Below, in pieces: positions 1-9,382 of a stretch of DNA of 64,000 nucleotides. A model generated the notes under the pieces. The model saw nothing but the letters and a program-made list of their open reading frames with translations. It was not told where the DNA came from and made no database searches. The number at the start of each line of letters is the position of its first letter. Position 1 is the stretch's first letter. Made by a program: the position numbers and the translations under genes. This DNA is from Rhodobacterales bacterium. GTDB lineage: Bacteria > Pseudomonadota > Alphaproteobacteria > Rhizobiales > Stappiaceae. Location: positions 62,001-126,000 of the forward strand of contig VIRH01000058.1 of assembly GCA_008107755.1 (NCBI GenBank), read 5' to 3'.

Positions 1-864
1 TTTCGGAAAATGATAGAGGAGATGGTAGGAAAATTCGCGCCAGGCGACTTCGCTCAGGAACTTCATTCCATCGGAGGACAGGTCGTCATCTTCGGCAATC
101 CGCTGCTGCGTTGCTGCCCAGATTTGCCTTGGCGAAATATCACCGCAATGGAGCGACGGCGAAAGGCGGGAGACGTTGGGCATGTCCGGCCGGTTGCGAC
201 ACGAACCATAGTCTTTCAGCCCCTCCTTCAAGAACTCGTCGAGGCGGCTCATTGCGCCCTTTTCACCGGGCTGCCAGAGTTCCTCCCACCCCTTGGCCCA
301 ATTCGGTTTGGTCGGCAGAAGACCGAACGCGCCGAGATCCTCGCCCTCATCGAAGGAAACGAAGTCGATTTTTTCAGGAGCTGGAACAAGATCGCCGACA
401 TCCAGCTCCTTTGCCGCTTTCCAGAAGGGGGAATAGACCTTGTAGGGTCCCCCGGATTTCGTCTCGATTTCCCATGGTTCGAAGAGCAACGACGCCTTGA
501 AACTCTTGACCTCGAGACCCTCGTCTTTCAAGGCCGACTTGATATCCGTGTCCCGTTCGATCGCATGAGGCTCATAGCACCTGTTCCAGTAAATCGCGTC
601 GACGCCAGCCTTTTCCGCGATATCAGGAATGAGGTGGCGGGCACTGCCGCGCATCAGCACCAGTTCCGGCATTTCTTTCTTGAGTGCGTCCAGACTGTGA
701 TGCAGCCACCACCTCGAGGCCCCGCCGAGCGGGTGCGTTTCTCCCGACTGCTCCGCTTCCTCCATGACGAAAACCGGCAGCACCTCTCCCTTTTTGGCTG
801 CTTCCGCAAGCGCGGGATTGTCCGCGACGCGCAGATCACGGCGAAACCATACAAGTGTCTTCAT
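1..864 (-). CDS. Deoxyribodipyrimidine photolyase/cryptochrome family, partial (3' end outside window)
   Basis: Flavin-dependent DNA repair enzyme of the photolyase/cryptochrome family, which uses blue light to split UV-induced pyrimidine dimers. Read on the minus strand from the ATG at 864, the protein starts MKTLVWFRRDLRVADNPAL, the classic N-terminal antenna-domain signature. The last visible residues contain WREFSYHLLYHFP, the FAD-domain motif of class I photolyases. A purine-rich AAGGA lies six bases before the ATG. About 288 codons are visible; family members are usually 450-510 residues, so about 40% is missing beyond the window edge. Repair activity, as opposed to a cryptochrome photoreceptor role, cannot be decided from this part. 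Confidence 0.93.
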   Translation of the reverse strand, partial: MKTLVWFRRDLRVADNPALAEAAKKGEVLPVFVMEEAEQSGETHPLGGASRWWLHHSLDALKKEMPELVLMRGSARHLIPDIAEKAGVDAIYWNRCYEPHAIERDTDIKSALKDEGLEVKSFKASLLFEPWEIETKSGGPYKVYSPFWKAAKELDVGDLVPAPEKIDFVSFDEGEDLGAFGLLPTKPNWAKGWEELWQPGEKGAMSRLDEFLKEGLKDYGSCRNRPDMPNVSRLSPSLHCGDISPRQIWAATQQRIAEDDDLSSDGMKFLSEVAWREFSYHLLYHFPK

Positions 865-1030
865 GCTTGTCCTTGTCTTTCCTTGTCAAAGAGATACGCC
901 GGACGGCGCAATCGGATCATCGGGCGTTCAACGCCCTGCAAGAACGAACCAGGGCAGTCTGCCGGCGAATAGGCGAATAGCGGACTTTCCGGCTCCGGAT
1001 TTGTTTGATATTGCGTGATCAGACGCCATA

Positions 1031-1052
1031 TGATCGGAAAGATAACCGATCA
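1031..1052. repeat. Inverted repeat upstream of moaA
   Basis: Perfect 7-base arms TGATCGG and CCGATCA are separated by 8 bases and end about 20 bases before the moaA GTG. It could be an operator or a leader hairpin. It is too small for the known molybdenum-cofactor riboswitch. Function is unknown. Confidence 0.4.
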
Positions 1053-1071
1053 CGACGAGGGAGAGCCAAAC

Positions 1072-2124
1072 GTGACAGACGACAAGATCGTTCTGCCGAT
1101 ACAGGAAGCCGACGCCCCCAGTGTGCCCTCTCCCATGATCGATCCGTTTGGGCGTGCGGTTACTTATCTGCGCGTTTCCGTGACCGACCGCTGTGATTTC
1201 CGCTGTGTCTATTGCATGGCAGAAGACATGACTTTTCTGCCGAAACGCGAGCTCCTGTCCCTTGAAGAGCTCGACCGTCTTTGCACGGCCTTCATCGAAA
1301 AGGGTGTGCGCAAACTGCGTTTGACCGGCGGCGAGCCGCTTGTGCGCAAGAATATCATGAGCCTGATCCGCAGTCTTGGCCGGCATCTCGACAGTGGCGC
1401 CCTTGAGGAGCTGACGCTGACCACCAACGGGTCCCAACTCGCGCGCTTTGCTCACGAGCTGCGTGACTGCGGCGTACGCCGGATCAATGTCTCCATCGAC
1501 ACCCTGGACACCCAGAAGTTCAAAAGCGTAACGCGCTGGGGCGATCTGGGGAAAGTGATGGAGGGGATTCGGGCTGCGAGCGAGGCAGGTCTTCAGATCA
1601 AGATCAACATGGTTGCCCTGAAGGATGTGAACGAGCACGAGATCGAATCGATGCTGGAGTGGTGCCACGGCCAAGGTCACGATCTGACGCTGATCGAGAC
1701 GATGCCTCTTGGGGAGATCGACGGCGACCGGACGGATCAGTACCTGCCGCTTTCAACGGTCCGCTCCAGGTTGTCAGAGCGGTTCACCCTGACGGATATC
1801 CCTTACAAGACCGGCGGTCCGGCCCGATATGTGACTATTGAGGAAACCGGCGGACGGCTCGGCTTCATCACTCCGATGACACATAATTTCTGCGAAAGCT
1901 GCAATCGTGTGCGCGTGACCTGCACTGGCCAGCTTTACATGTGCCTCGGGCAGGAAGACATGGCCGACCTGCGTGCGCCGTTGCGCGCCTCGGAAGGCAA
2001 CGCCCTTCTGAATGACGCAATTGACGAAGCCATCGGACGCAAGCCGAAGGGGCATGACTTCGTGATCGACCGCAATTCCAAGCAGCCCGCTGTTTCGCGG
2101 CACATGAGCGTCACCGGCGGATAA
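1072..2124 (+). CDS. moaA: GTP 3',8-cyclase MoaA (molybdenum cofactor biosynthesis)
   Basis: Radical SAM enzyme that starts molybdopterin synthesis by converting GTP to 3',8-cyclo-GTP, which MoaC then turns into cyclic pyranopterin monophosphate. The radical SAM cluster motif is CDFRCVYC (Cys41, Cys45, Cys48 from the chosen start). A second cluster site is [14 protein letters not shown] near the C terminus, and the protein ends in the Gly-Gly pair typical of MoaA. The GTG at 1072 is preferred because GAGGGAG sits just upstream; in-frame starts exist at 1015, 1030 and 1135. The photolyase gene is divergent. The other Moco genes lie about 6 kb away, so moaA is not in their operon. Confidence 0.96.
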   Translation: MTDDKIVLPIQEADAPSVPSPMIDPFGRAVTYLRVSVTDRCDFRCVYCMAEDMTFLPKRELLSLEELDRLCTAFIEKGVRKLRLTGGEPLVRKNIMSLIRSLGRHLDSGALEELTLTTNGSQLARFAHELRDCGVRRINVSIDTLDTQKFKSVTRWGDLGKVMEGIRAASEAGLQIKINMVALKDVNEHEIESMLEWCHGQGHDLTLIETMPLGEIDGDRTDQYLPLSTVRSRLSERFTLTDIPYKTGGPARYVTIEETGGRLGFITPMTHNFCESCNRVRVTCTGQLYMCLGQEDMADLRAPLRASEGNALLNDAIDEAIGRKPKGHDFVIDRNSKQPAVSRHMSVTGG

Positions 2125-2194
2125 ACCCGAGACGGGGTCCCTCACCTCGGTGAAAGCGACATAGGCCGACGGGGAGTGAACTCTCGGTGTCCTG

Positions 2195-3430
2195 CTATTC
2201 CGCTGTGCGCAGGGTCGGTATTCGGGACGCGATCCTGACGAACAGTGCCGCCGTCAAACTGACCGTGACGCCAAAGGCCATCACGAAGATCATTCCCCAG
2301 GGCGTTTCCGCCAGCGAGCCATGGGCGTATAGCCACGCCACGAGTGTTCCGGCAATGGCGCCGGAGGCAACCTGCAGCGATGCCGTCAGTCCGGAGGCCG
2401 AGCCCGCCAGATCCGCGCGAACGCTGACCGCACCGGCCAGCGCGCTCGGCAGGCAAATCCCGTTTCCAAGGCCCAGGACGAACATCGGAACGAACAGCGT
2501 CACCGGCGTCAAAGCATTGAAAAAGGCAAATCCGGTAATGATGACCACTGACAAGCCACCGACGAGTGTTCCTGTCAGGATCATCGGAAACATGCCGATC
2601 CGCTCCGCGAACCGACCGGAAAGAAAATTGCCGACCATGTATCCGGCCGCAACGAACATGAAATAAAAGCCCATTTCCGCAGGCTCCAGCGACATCATCC
2701 CCGCAGCGATGTACGGCGCCCCTCCCAGATAGGCGAAATAGGTGAGCGAGTTGAAGGCGGCGGTCGCGGCATAGCCCCAGAATATCGGTTCCCTCACAAG
2801 GGCACCATAGGACCGGACCACCTGCCCTGCCCCCGTCGAACGACGCACCCGATGCGTTTCCGGAAGGCGATAGACACAGCCAAGGGTGACGCAGATCCCG
2901 AGGATCAGCATCAGGAAGAACCCTCCCTGCCAGCCATAATATCGATCTAGAATGCCGCCGACGGCAGGCGCGAGCGCTGGCATGACGGCCATGCCCATGG
3001 TCACGTAGCCGATCATGCTGGCAGCCTGACGCGGACCGTAAAGATCGCGGACGATCGCACGGCCGAGGACCATGCCTGTGCAACTACCGGCCGCCTGTAT
3101 CACCCGCGCTGCGATCAGCATCTCGATCGAATTGGCAAGCAGGCACAGGATCGTGCCGATAACGAACAATACCATGCCGACGATGATGACCGGGCGGCGA
3201 CCAACTGCGTCCGAAAGTGGGCCCCAGAAGAGCTGCGAGATCGCCACGGAGACAAAAAAGGCGGACATCGACAGCTGGATTTCACCCGCCGTGGCGGAGA
3301 AGACAACCATCATGCCGGCGAGCGACGGCAGGTATATCTGCATCGACACAGGGCTGACGCTGGAAATGGCAACGAGTATTCCCAGTGATGGCTTCGGGAC
3401 GCCATCAGTCGTTCTTGATCCGATTGCCAT
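2195..3430 (-). CDS. Bcr/CflA-family multidrug efflux MFS transporter
   Basis: Inner-membrane drug/proton antiporter of the DHA1 branch of the major facilitator superfamily, 411 residues with about 12 hydrophobic segments. The cytoplasmic loop 2-3 motif GPLSDAVGRRP (about residue 73) and the RVIQAAGSCTGMVLGRAIVRD stretch in helix 4 are characteristic of Bcr/CflA proteins. The start ATG at 3430 follows a weak purine-rich region. It is convergent with moaA and stands alone. Substrate cannot be told from sequence; known members export bicyclomycin, chloramphenicol or sulfonamides. Confidence 0.9.
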   Translation of the reverse strand: MAIGSRTTDGVPKPSLGILVAISSVSPVSMQIYLPSLAGMMVVFSATAGEIQLSMSAFFVSVAISQLFWGPLSDAVGRRPVIIVGMVLFVIGTILCLLANSIEMLIAARVIQAAGSCTGMVLGRAIVRDLYGPRQAASMIGYVTMGMAVMPALAPAVGGILDRYYGWQGGFFLMLILGICVTLGCVYRLPETHRVRRSTGAGQVVRSYGALVREPIFWGYAATAAFNSLTYFAYLGGAPYIAAGMMSLEPAEMGFYFMFVAAGYMVGNFLSGRFAERIGMFPMILTGTLVGGLSVVIITGFAFFNALTPVTLFVPMFVLGLGNGICLPSALAGAVSVRADLAGSASGLTASLQVASGAIAGTLVAWLYAHGSLAETPWGMIFVMAFGVTVSLTAALFVRIASRIPTLRTAE

Positions 3431-3714
3431 TTCCGAAGAGGTGCCTCGTGAGCCGAGCCGAAGGGGATAGTTCGAGCATCAGACTAGCGGGCGCACGTGA
3501 TCAAATCGTGAAATAGGTAATTGTTACAAGCGCTAAGGCGAAAAAACCGGCAAACACCGCACGATCTTTTGCAGCAGTTCAGAAATTGCTTCACTCGACA
3601 ATAAGTGCCTACTCCGGCGAATTCACGACGGACGAAACCCGTCGCGACGCAATTTCACATGTGCATATCGGGGCCCGAATCGAAATCAAACGCTCTCGCG
3701 CCGCGCAAGCCCCA

Positions 3715-4869
3715 TCAGTCGAACACGATGTTAGGAGCGCCTCTTCCCGTGGAATCTGCACCTTGCTCGATGGTGTCGGCAACCTGTGCCGCGATCTTGC
3801 GGTAGATGTCGGCCACGGGTCCTTCAGGATCAGAGACGACAATTGGCGAGCCGGCGTCGGATGTCTCCCGGATCTGCATCGTCAGCGGAATTTCACCGAG
3901 GAAAGGTACTTCCAACCGCTCCGCTTCGGCACGAGCTCCCCCATGGCTGAAGATGTCATGGCGGCTGCCGCAATCCGGGCACAGGAAATAGCTCATGTTC
4001 TCGACAATGCCGAGAACGGGCACATCGACACGGCGGAACATTGCCAGCCCCTTGCGCGCATCGATGAGCGCGAGATCCTGCGGCGTCGACACGATCACAG
4101 CTCCGGCAAGCGGAACCTGCTGGGCCATGGTCAACTGCGCGTCGCCCGTCCCCGGAGGCATATCGACCACCAGAACATCCAGTTCGCCCCAGTCCACTTC
4201 GCGCAGCATCTGGGTGAGTGCAGAAATGACCATCGGTCCGCGCCAGATCATCGGCGTCTCCTCCTCGACGAGGAAGCCCATGGACATGACCTTGACGCCG
4301 TATCCTTCCAGCGGTTTCAAAAGTCTGCCGCCGAGAGATTCGGGACGGCCGGATACGTTGAACAGGCGGGGGATCGACGGACCGTAGATATCGGCATCCA
4401 GAACGCCGACCTTGAGACCGTTGGCCGCCATGCCAAGCGCGAGGTTTGCGGTCGTCGTCGATTTTCCGACGCCGCCCTTGCCGGAGGCGACCGCGATAAT
4501 GTGCTTGATGCCGGGCACGCCTGGCTTGGCGGAAGCGGTTTCTTCTCTTGCGCGCTGCGGTTGGCGCGGGGCTGAGGGAGGTGGTGTGGCGGGCGCGGCG
4601 CTCGGCGTCGCGCCGGGCCTGCGCTCGGCAGTGAGGGCGACCATGGCGTTTTCGACGCCTTCGACTTCCTTGACCACTTTTTCAGCGGCCTGCCTCAGCG
4701 GCTCGAGTTCCTGAGCACGCTCCGCCGGCACGGTAATGGAAAATGCGACCCGTCCATCTGACACAAAGACGTCCGAAACCAACCCGAGCGAAACGATGTC
4801 GCCCTCGAGGTCCGGGCCCTTGATCTGCCTGAGGCGTTCCATGACTGCTTGCTTGATCGTGTCGCTCAT
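3715..4869 (-). CDS. mrp: Mrp/ApbC-type iron-sulfur cluster carrier ATPase
   Basis: Cytosolic P-loop ATPase that binds and transfers 4Fe-4S clusters to target proteins. Residues 1-80 form the MIP18/DUF59 domain, followed by a proline/alanine-rich linker. The deviant Walker A motif GKGGVGKST lies at about residue 130, and the cluster-binding pair is CPDC at about residue 295. At 384 residues it has the usual length for an alphaproteobacterial Mrp. It has no operon partner here. The upstream 3431-3714 interval shows no further gene. Several nearby proteins carry Fe-S clusters (MoaA, the betaine oxygenase), but a direct link is only inference. Confidence 0.95.
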   Translation of the reverse strand: MSDTIKQAVMERLRQIKGPDLEGDIVSLGLVSDVFVSDGRVAFSITVPAERAQELEPLRQAAEKVVKEVEGVENAMVALTAERRPGATPSAAPATPPPSAPRQPQRAREETASAKPGVPGIKHIIAVASGKGGVGKSTTTANLALGMAANGLKVGVLDADIYGPSIPRLFNVSGRPESLGGRLLKPLEGYGVKVMSMGFLVEEETPMIWRGPMVISALTQMLREVDWGELDVLVVDMPPGTGDAQLTMAQQVPLAGAVIVSTPQDLALIDARKGLAMFRRVDVPVLGIVENMSYFLCPDCGSRHDIFSHGGARAEAERLEVPFLGEIPLTMQIRETSDAGSPIVVSDPEGPVADIYRKIAAQVADTIEQGADSTGRGAPNIVFD

Positions 4870-5209
4870 TCATACGTCCGTCGGTTTGCAGCCGCGCGTG
4901 GGCTGGTGACTGGTGTGCCGGACATAGGACGCCGCGAGGGTTTGCACAACCTGTCGAACGCGGCACGTCCCGGCCGCTCCTTCCACACAACAGATAGATT
5001 CCGCAGCCGAACGACACAAGGCCGGCCTATGGACCTCGACACCTTAGCATTCAGCCCCGTGACGATCCGCCAGCCAAATGACGGGTTGATGTCGCACAGG
5101 GAATGAGGAAGATCAGAAAGCAGCCATCGTTTTCAGGGTCGCAGGACGCCTGAAATCCGACTGGCAACAAACGTTTGCCGCTCCCTGCCCGTCCTTTCGG
5201 AGGTTTCCC
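4870..5209. other. 340-base intergenic stretch, nothing recognised
   Basis: The interval lies between divergent mrp and the acetyltransferase gene and must hold both promoters. Open frames that cross it look like extensions or shadows of mrp and have no recognisable protein features. I see no tRNA, riboswitch or repeat. Confidence 0.5.
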
Positions 5210-5800
5210 ATGCCCTGGCCCGCTCCCGTCACGCTGACAGGAAGTTACGCGACCCTCGCTCCGCTGGAGGCGCGACATGCCTCCGATCTCGCGGAAGCGG
5301 CGGCGGAAGGCGATCTCTGGAAACTCTGGTACACCGCCGTCCCGAAGCCGGACGCGGTTCCTGCGGAGATCGCCAGGCGCCTCGACCTGCAGGAGAAAGG
5401 CTCCATGCTGGCCTTCGCGGTGCTGACGCCCAATGGCAAAGCCGTCGGCATGACGACCTACATGAATATCGATGCCCTCAACAAGCGAGTGGAGATCGGC
5501 TCGACATGGTACCGCAAGGCGGTCCAGAGGAGCCGGGTCAACTCGGAATGCAAGCGCATGCTGCTGGCGCATGCCTTCGAAGACCTGGATTGCATTGCGG
5601 TGGAATTCCGCACCCATTTCATGAATCGGCAGAGCCGTGCCGCGATCGAGCGTCTAGGGGCAAAGCTGGACGGCGTCCTGAGATCGCACCAGCGCACGCC
5701 CGACGGCTCCCTGAGAGACACGGCCGTCTATTCGATTCTCCCCCATGAATGGCCGGCTGTGCGGGCCGGTCTGGATTTCAGGATCTCAGAAGAGCGCTGA
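5210..5800 (+). CDS. GNAT-family N-acetyltransferase (RimJ/RimL-like)
   Basis: Predicted acetyl-CoA-dependent acyltransferase, 196 residues, of the Acetyltransf_3 type that acetylates protein N termini or small amines. The start follows CGGAGG at a suitable distance. The N terminus (LTGSYATLAPLEARHA) and the stretch VEIGSTWYRKAVQRSRVNSECKR correspond to the RimJ-like fold. The acetyl-CoA loop is less canonical, as is usual in this subgroup. The helix NRQSRAAIERLGAKLDGVLRS near residues 145-165 matches the conserved C-terminal part of the fold. Substrate is unknown. The next gene starts about 200 bases downstream, so it is probably monocistronic. Confidence 0.85.
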   Translation: MPWPAPVTLTGSYATLAPLEARHASDLAEAAAEGDLWKLWYTAVPKPDAVPAEIARRLDLQEKGSMLAFAVLTPNGKAVGMTTYMNIDALNKRVEIGSTWYRKAVQRSRVNSECKRMLLAHAFEDLDCIAVEFRTHFMNRQSRAAIERLGAKLDGVLRSHQRTPDGSLRDTAVYSILPHEWPAVRAGLDFRISEER

Positions 5801-6006
5801 AGCAGCTTTTCCACACAAAGATGAGCGAATGTTGTTTTGCACAGATTTCGAGTTCGGGTCTCAGGGGAAGGAAGCACAGGTTTTCGCTCTTCTTTGTAGC
5901 CTGACGAACCGAACCGGTCTTCATCTTTCAAGTTAATTACAATTTTAAGCAAATGTGAGGAATTCGGGCGCAGGCTAGGGTTATCGGCACAAGGATGGAG
6001 CTCGCC

Positions 6007-6465
6007 ATGGAACTTTACCGCGCTTGCTACAGGAGCAGAATCAACTGGGGGAAGATGCGTCTTTCCCTGCCCGATGAAATCGACAAGACGCTGCTGCGCA
6101 TTCGCCGCATCAACCGGAAAGCCGGCGTCACCGGGGCTCTGCTGCTCGTCGACCAGCACGTGATCCAGGTACTGGAAGGCCAGACCGGCCCGGTTCTCGA
6201 TACCGTCTACTGCGTGATGAACGATCCGCGCCTTGATGCCATTGAGGGCATCATTCACGAACCGGCGGATTTCCGGCTTTTCCCGAATTCCCTGATGTTC
6301 TTCAGAGACCTGAGTGACGGCGTGGCCGCCTCGCAGCACGAAGTGCTGAGGCCCTTGCTTGATCATCCGTCTGAAGTCACACGGGAAGAAGCCTATCTGG
6401 CCTTCGCGCACTTCGCCGGAGAATTGCAGGCAGGTCGTCTGACCAACGAAATGCTGATGATCTGA
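6007..6465 (+). CDS. Stand-alone BLUF-domain blue-light sensor protein
   Basis: Short protein of 152 residues, almost entirely a BLUF domain, the FAD-binding blue-light photoreceptor module. The photocycle residues are in place: Tyr8 in ACYRS, Asn36 in RRINRKAGVTGAL, Gln54 in VIQVLEG, and Met97. The tryptophan found near that methionine in AppA is Ser95 here. About 40 residues follow the BLUF core and contain no recognisable output domain, so it should signal through a separate partner, as short BLUF proteins do. The ATG at 6007 is preferred over 5995 because GGAG precedes it by six bases. The photolyase gene lies about 5 kb away, but no operon links them. Confidence 0.87.
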   Translation: MELYRACYRSRINWGKMRLSLPDEIDKTLLRIRRINRKAGVTGALLLVDQHVIQVLEGQTGPVLDTVYCVMNDPRLDAIEGIIHEPADFRLFPNSLMFFRDLSDGVAASQHEVLRPLLDHPSEVTREEAYLAFAHFAGELQAGRLTNEMLMI

Positions 6466-6562
6466 AGCGCGTGTCCGGTTTTACCGCGCCTGTGACCTTT
6501 CTGCCCTAGCCCGTAACGGGTTGATTTGGCTAGTGTGAACGTCTTTCGACGGACACACACTC

Positions 6563-7732
6563 ATGCCACAGAAACTACCGACGCTTCAGGCCGTTTTCGC
6601 GGGCGTGCTTGCAGCCATCGTCGGATTTACGAGTTCCTTTGCCATTGTCATCCAGGGCCTGGTCGCCTCCGGCGCCGACCAGCAGGAAGCCACTAGTGGA
6701 TTGATGGCACTGTCGATCGCCATGGGTGTGTGTGCGATCATTGCGTCTCTTGCCACCAGGATGCCGGTCAGCGTTGCCTGGTCAACGCCGGGTGCGGCCT
6801 TGCTTGCATCCGCCGGAGCTGTCGAGGGCGGCTTTCCGGCAGCGGTGGGTGCTTTCATCATCTGCGCGCTGCTGATCGTGGTTGCCGGGATGGTACGCCC
6901 GTTCGGGCGGGCAGTTGCCGCGATTCCCTCTCCTCTTGCCAATGCGATGCTGGCCGGCGTTCTCTTCGGACTGTGCCTGGCCCCGGTCAAGGCGGTTGCG
7001 CAGATGCCCGTGAGCGCTCTGGCGATCATTCTGACCTGGGCCATCGCGTTCAGGTTCATTCGTCTCTATGCGGTTCCCCTTGCGATGCTGGTGACACTGG
7101 CAATCGTTCTGACGACCGGCGGTCCGGTGGATCTTTCCGGAACGGATCTGATCAGCCGTCCGACCTTGATAACCCCTGTCTTCACGCTGGAAGCGATGAT
7201 CAGCATCGCCCTGCCGCTTTTCATCGTCACGATGGCGTCCCAGAACATTCCGGGCATCGCGGTGCTGAGGGTTTATGGATACCACCCCAACAGCGGCCCC
7301 CTGTTCACTCTGTCAGGTCTCTTCAGTCTTCTCGCCGCTCCCTTTGGCGGCCACGCCGTCAATCTCGCTGCCATCACGGCCGCGATGTGCGCCGGCGAAG
7401 ACGCCGGCAAAGATCCTGCACAGAGATACTGGGCGGCTGCGGTCAACGGCCTCTTCTATGTCGTCTTCGGACTGTTCGCCGGACTTGTGATGGCCTTCGT
7501 GGCAGCGACGCCCGCGATATTGATCGAAGCGGTTGCCGGGCTAGCACTTCTGGCCGCCTTTGCGTCTTCCATGGCGCAGGCGACACAAGCTGCAGAAAGC
7601 CGGGACAGCGCCATCATCACCTTCCTGGTGACGGCCTCAGGCGTCAGTTATTTCGGGGTCTCCGGCGCCTTCTGGGGGCTCATCGCAGGAGGTGCCTTCA
7701 TGGTCCTTTCGCAAAGGAAAAGCGTGAACTAA
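6563..7732 (+). CDS. benE: BenE-family benzoate/proton symporter-like transporter
   Basis: Inner-membrane protein of 389 residues with 10-12 hydrophobic segments, matching the BenE (benzoate membrane transport) family. Support comes from the N-terminal AVFAGVLAAIVGFTSSFAIV segment, the MPVSVAWSTPGAALLA stretch near residue 75, and a later GGHAVNLAAITAAMCAG segment near residue 265. BenE proteins import benzoate with protons in Acinetobacter and Pseudomonas. No benzoate catabolic gene is present in this window, and in alphaproteobacteria BenE homologues are often found without them, so the substrate is uncertain. Confidence 0.86.
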   Translation: MPQKLPTLQAVFAGVLAAIVGFTSSFAIVIQGLVASGADQQEATSGLMALSIAMGVCAIIASLATRMPVSVAWSTPGAALLASAGAVEGGFPAAVGAFIICALLIVVAGMVRPFGRAVAAIPSPLANAMLAGVLFGLCLAPVKAVAQMPVSALAIILTWAIAFRFIRLYAVPLAMLVTLAIVLTTGGPVDLSGTDLISRPTLITPVFTLEAMISIALPLFIVTMASQNIPGIAVLRVYGYHPNSGPLFTLSGLFSLLAAPFGGHAVNLAAITAAMCAGEDAGKDPAQRYWAAAVNGLFYVVFGLFAGLVMAFVAATPAILIEAVAGLALLAAFASSMAQATQAAESRDSAIITFLVTASGVSYFGVSGAFWGLIAGGAFMVLSQRKSVN

Positions 7733-7853
7733 CCCTTGCCCTCCCTATGATGCATCCCTACTCTCAGTCTGAGAACACGAAGCCATATGCCGATGCCCAC
7801 GAGTGACTCGCGCACCTTCGTCGAGATGAATAACAGCGTGGAGACGCCAGGCC

Positions 7854-8732
7854 GTGTCAGGCCCCTTTTTGCTCAAGACAGATCCCGGTGACCCCAGGCT
7901 TTCGACGTCCGTCACCGGAATAGATCAGAACGGCGAACCGGTCGAAACCAGGGTCGTCACCGAGAAACCTCTGACGCTCTACCTGAATTCGCAGGAAGTG
8001 GTCACGATGATGACCATTGGCGACCATCCGGACCTTCTTGCCGTCGGCTATCTGAAAAACCAGAACATGCTCGCGCCCGACGATGTCATCACTCAGATCG
8101 AATATGATGACGACCTGGATGTCGTGATCGTTCGCACCGAGCGCGAAACCGACTTCGAGGAGAAACTGAAGAAGAAGGTGCGCACATCGGGCTGTGCCCA
8201 GGGGACAGTCTTCGGCGATGTCATGGAAGGTTTCGAGACCATTTCGCTTTCCGAAGACGCGAGATTGAAAACATCCTGGCTCTACAAGCTGACAAAAACG
8301 ATCAACACGGCACCGTCACTCTATCTCGAAGCTGGCGCGATCCATGGCTGCGTCCTGTGCCGCGAAGACGAACCGCTCGTCTACATGGAGGACGTCGGTC
8401 GTCACAACGCCGTCGACAAGATCGCAGGCTGGATGGTCCTGAACGAGATCCCTGCGCACGACAAGATATTCTACACGACCGGCCGCCTCACCTCGGAAAT
8501 GGTCATCAAGACGGTCATGATGGGCGTTCCGATCCTCGTCTCCCGGTCCGGCTTTACTGCCTGGGGCGTCGAGCTGGCGCGGCAGGCGGGGCTGACCCTG
8601 ATCGGCAGAGCAAGAGGAAAGCGCTTCGTCGCCCTCTCCGGCACCGATCGGATCGACTTCGACATGGATCCGGGTCTCGCCGAGGAGGAGCCGGAAAAAG
8701 TCAGGCGCAAAGGGAGTTTTGCCGCAGGATGA
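7854..8732 (+). CDS. fdhD: FdhD sulfur carrier/sulfurtransferase for formate dehydrogenase
   Basis: FdhD passes sulfur from the IscS desulfurase to the molybdenum cofactor and is needed for active formate dehydrogenase. The 292-residue protein shows the family's TSGCAQGT segment (Cys114, expected to correspond to the persulfide cysteine of E. coli FdhD), HGCVLC at 165-169, and the conserved EDVGRHNAVDKIAGW block. E. coli has a Cys-x-x-Cys at the first site; here only the first cysteine remains. GTG at 7854 is the only usable start, because an in-frame stop lies at 7827; GGAG precedes it. Its stop overlaps the mobA start. Confidence 0.95.
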   Translation: MSGPFLLKTDPGDPRLSTSVTGIDQNGEPVETRVVTEKPLTLYLNSQEVVTMMTIGDHPDLLAVGYLKNQNMLAPDDVITQIEYDDDLDVVIVRTERETDFEEKLKKKVRTSGCAQGTVFGDVMEGFETISLSEDARLKTSWLYKLTKTINTAPSLYLEAGAIHGCVLCREDEPLVYMEDVGRHNAVDKIAGWMVLNEIPAHDKIFYTTGRLTSEMVIKTVMMGVPILVSRSGFTAWGVELARQAGLTLIGRARGKRFVALSGTDRIDFDMDPGLAEEEPEKVRRKGSFAAG

Positions 8733-9382
8733 AGGCGAATACTGATGTAGTGTCGCGCGACAAGGTTCTCGGATGCGTCTTGGCCGGAGGGCAGTCGAGG
8801 CGGATGGGCGGCGGCGACAAGAGCCTTTTGGATGTCGGCGGACGCACGATGCTCGATGTCATTCTCGATCGTCTCGCGCCGCAGGTTCCCGAGATCGTAC
8901 TGAATGCCAACGGCGATCCGCAACGCTTTGCCCATACCGGATTGAAAGTGGTTGCCGACCCTGTGGGAGAATACGCAGGTCCTCTCGCGGGGGTTCTGGC
9001 AGGACTGTCCTATGCCAGCGACAATGCCCGGCATGTCACGCATGTGGTCTCGGTCGCCGGTGACACGCCCTTCTTTCCACACTCGCTCGTTGCCCACCTT
9101 TGCGCGGCTGTGCCCGCCGGCATGCCAGTGATCGCACTGGCGTCGTCCTCCGACAAGCTCCAGCCGGTGTTCGGACTGTGGCCTGTCGACCTACTGCCTG
9201 ATCTGACGAAATGGCTGGAAAAGGGCAAGAGCGGCAAGGTTCTGGCTTTCGTCGATCGCCACGACAGTGTTGAAGTCGCCTTCGACAGCGATCGTGACAC
9301 CGGTCTGGATCCCTTTTTCAATGCCAACCACCCGGACGATCTCGACACCGTTCGCGGCGCAATGAGCCGCCTTTTCACATGA
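8729..9382 (+). CDS. mobA: Molybdenum cofactor guanylyltransferase MobA
   Basis: Transfers GMP from GTP to molybdopterin, making the guanine dinucleotide cofactor used by DMSO-reductase-family enzymes such as formate dehydrogenase. The nucleotide-binding signature LAGGQSRRMGGGDKSLL lies at about residues 18-34, and the metal-binding region SVAGDTPFF near residue 110. The ATG at 8729 overlaps the fdhD stop (ATGA), suggesting translational coupling, and the mobA stop overlaps mobB in the same way. Length, 217 residues, is normal. Pairing with fdhD suggests that the cofactor is meant for a formate dehydrogenase encoded elsewhere. Confidence 0.95.
   Translation: MKANTDVVSRDKVLGCVLAGGQSRRMGGGDKSLLDVGGRTMLDVILDRLAPQVPEIVLNANGDPQRFAHTGLKVVADPVGEYAGPLAGVLAGLSYASDNARHVTHVVSVAGDTPFFPHSLVAHLCAAVPAGMPVIALASSSDKLQPVFGLWPVDLLPDLTKWLEKGKSGKVLAFVDRHDSVEVAFDSDRDTGLDPFFNANHPDDLDTVRGAMSRLFT

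Noticed and set aside
10..972. Open frame of about 320 codons on the plus strand at the window start
   Set aside because: Antisense to the photolyase gene, whose N-terminal and WREF motifs are plain on the minus strand.
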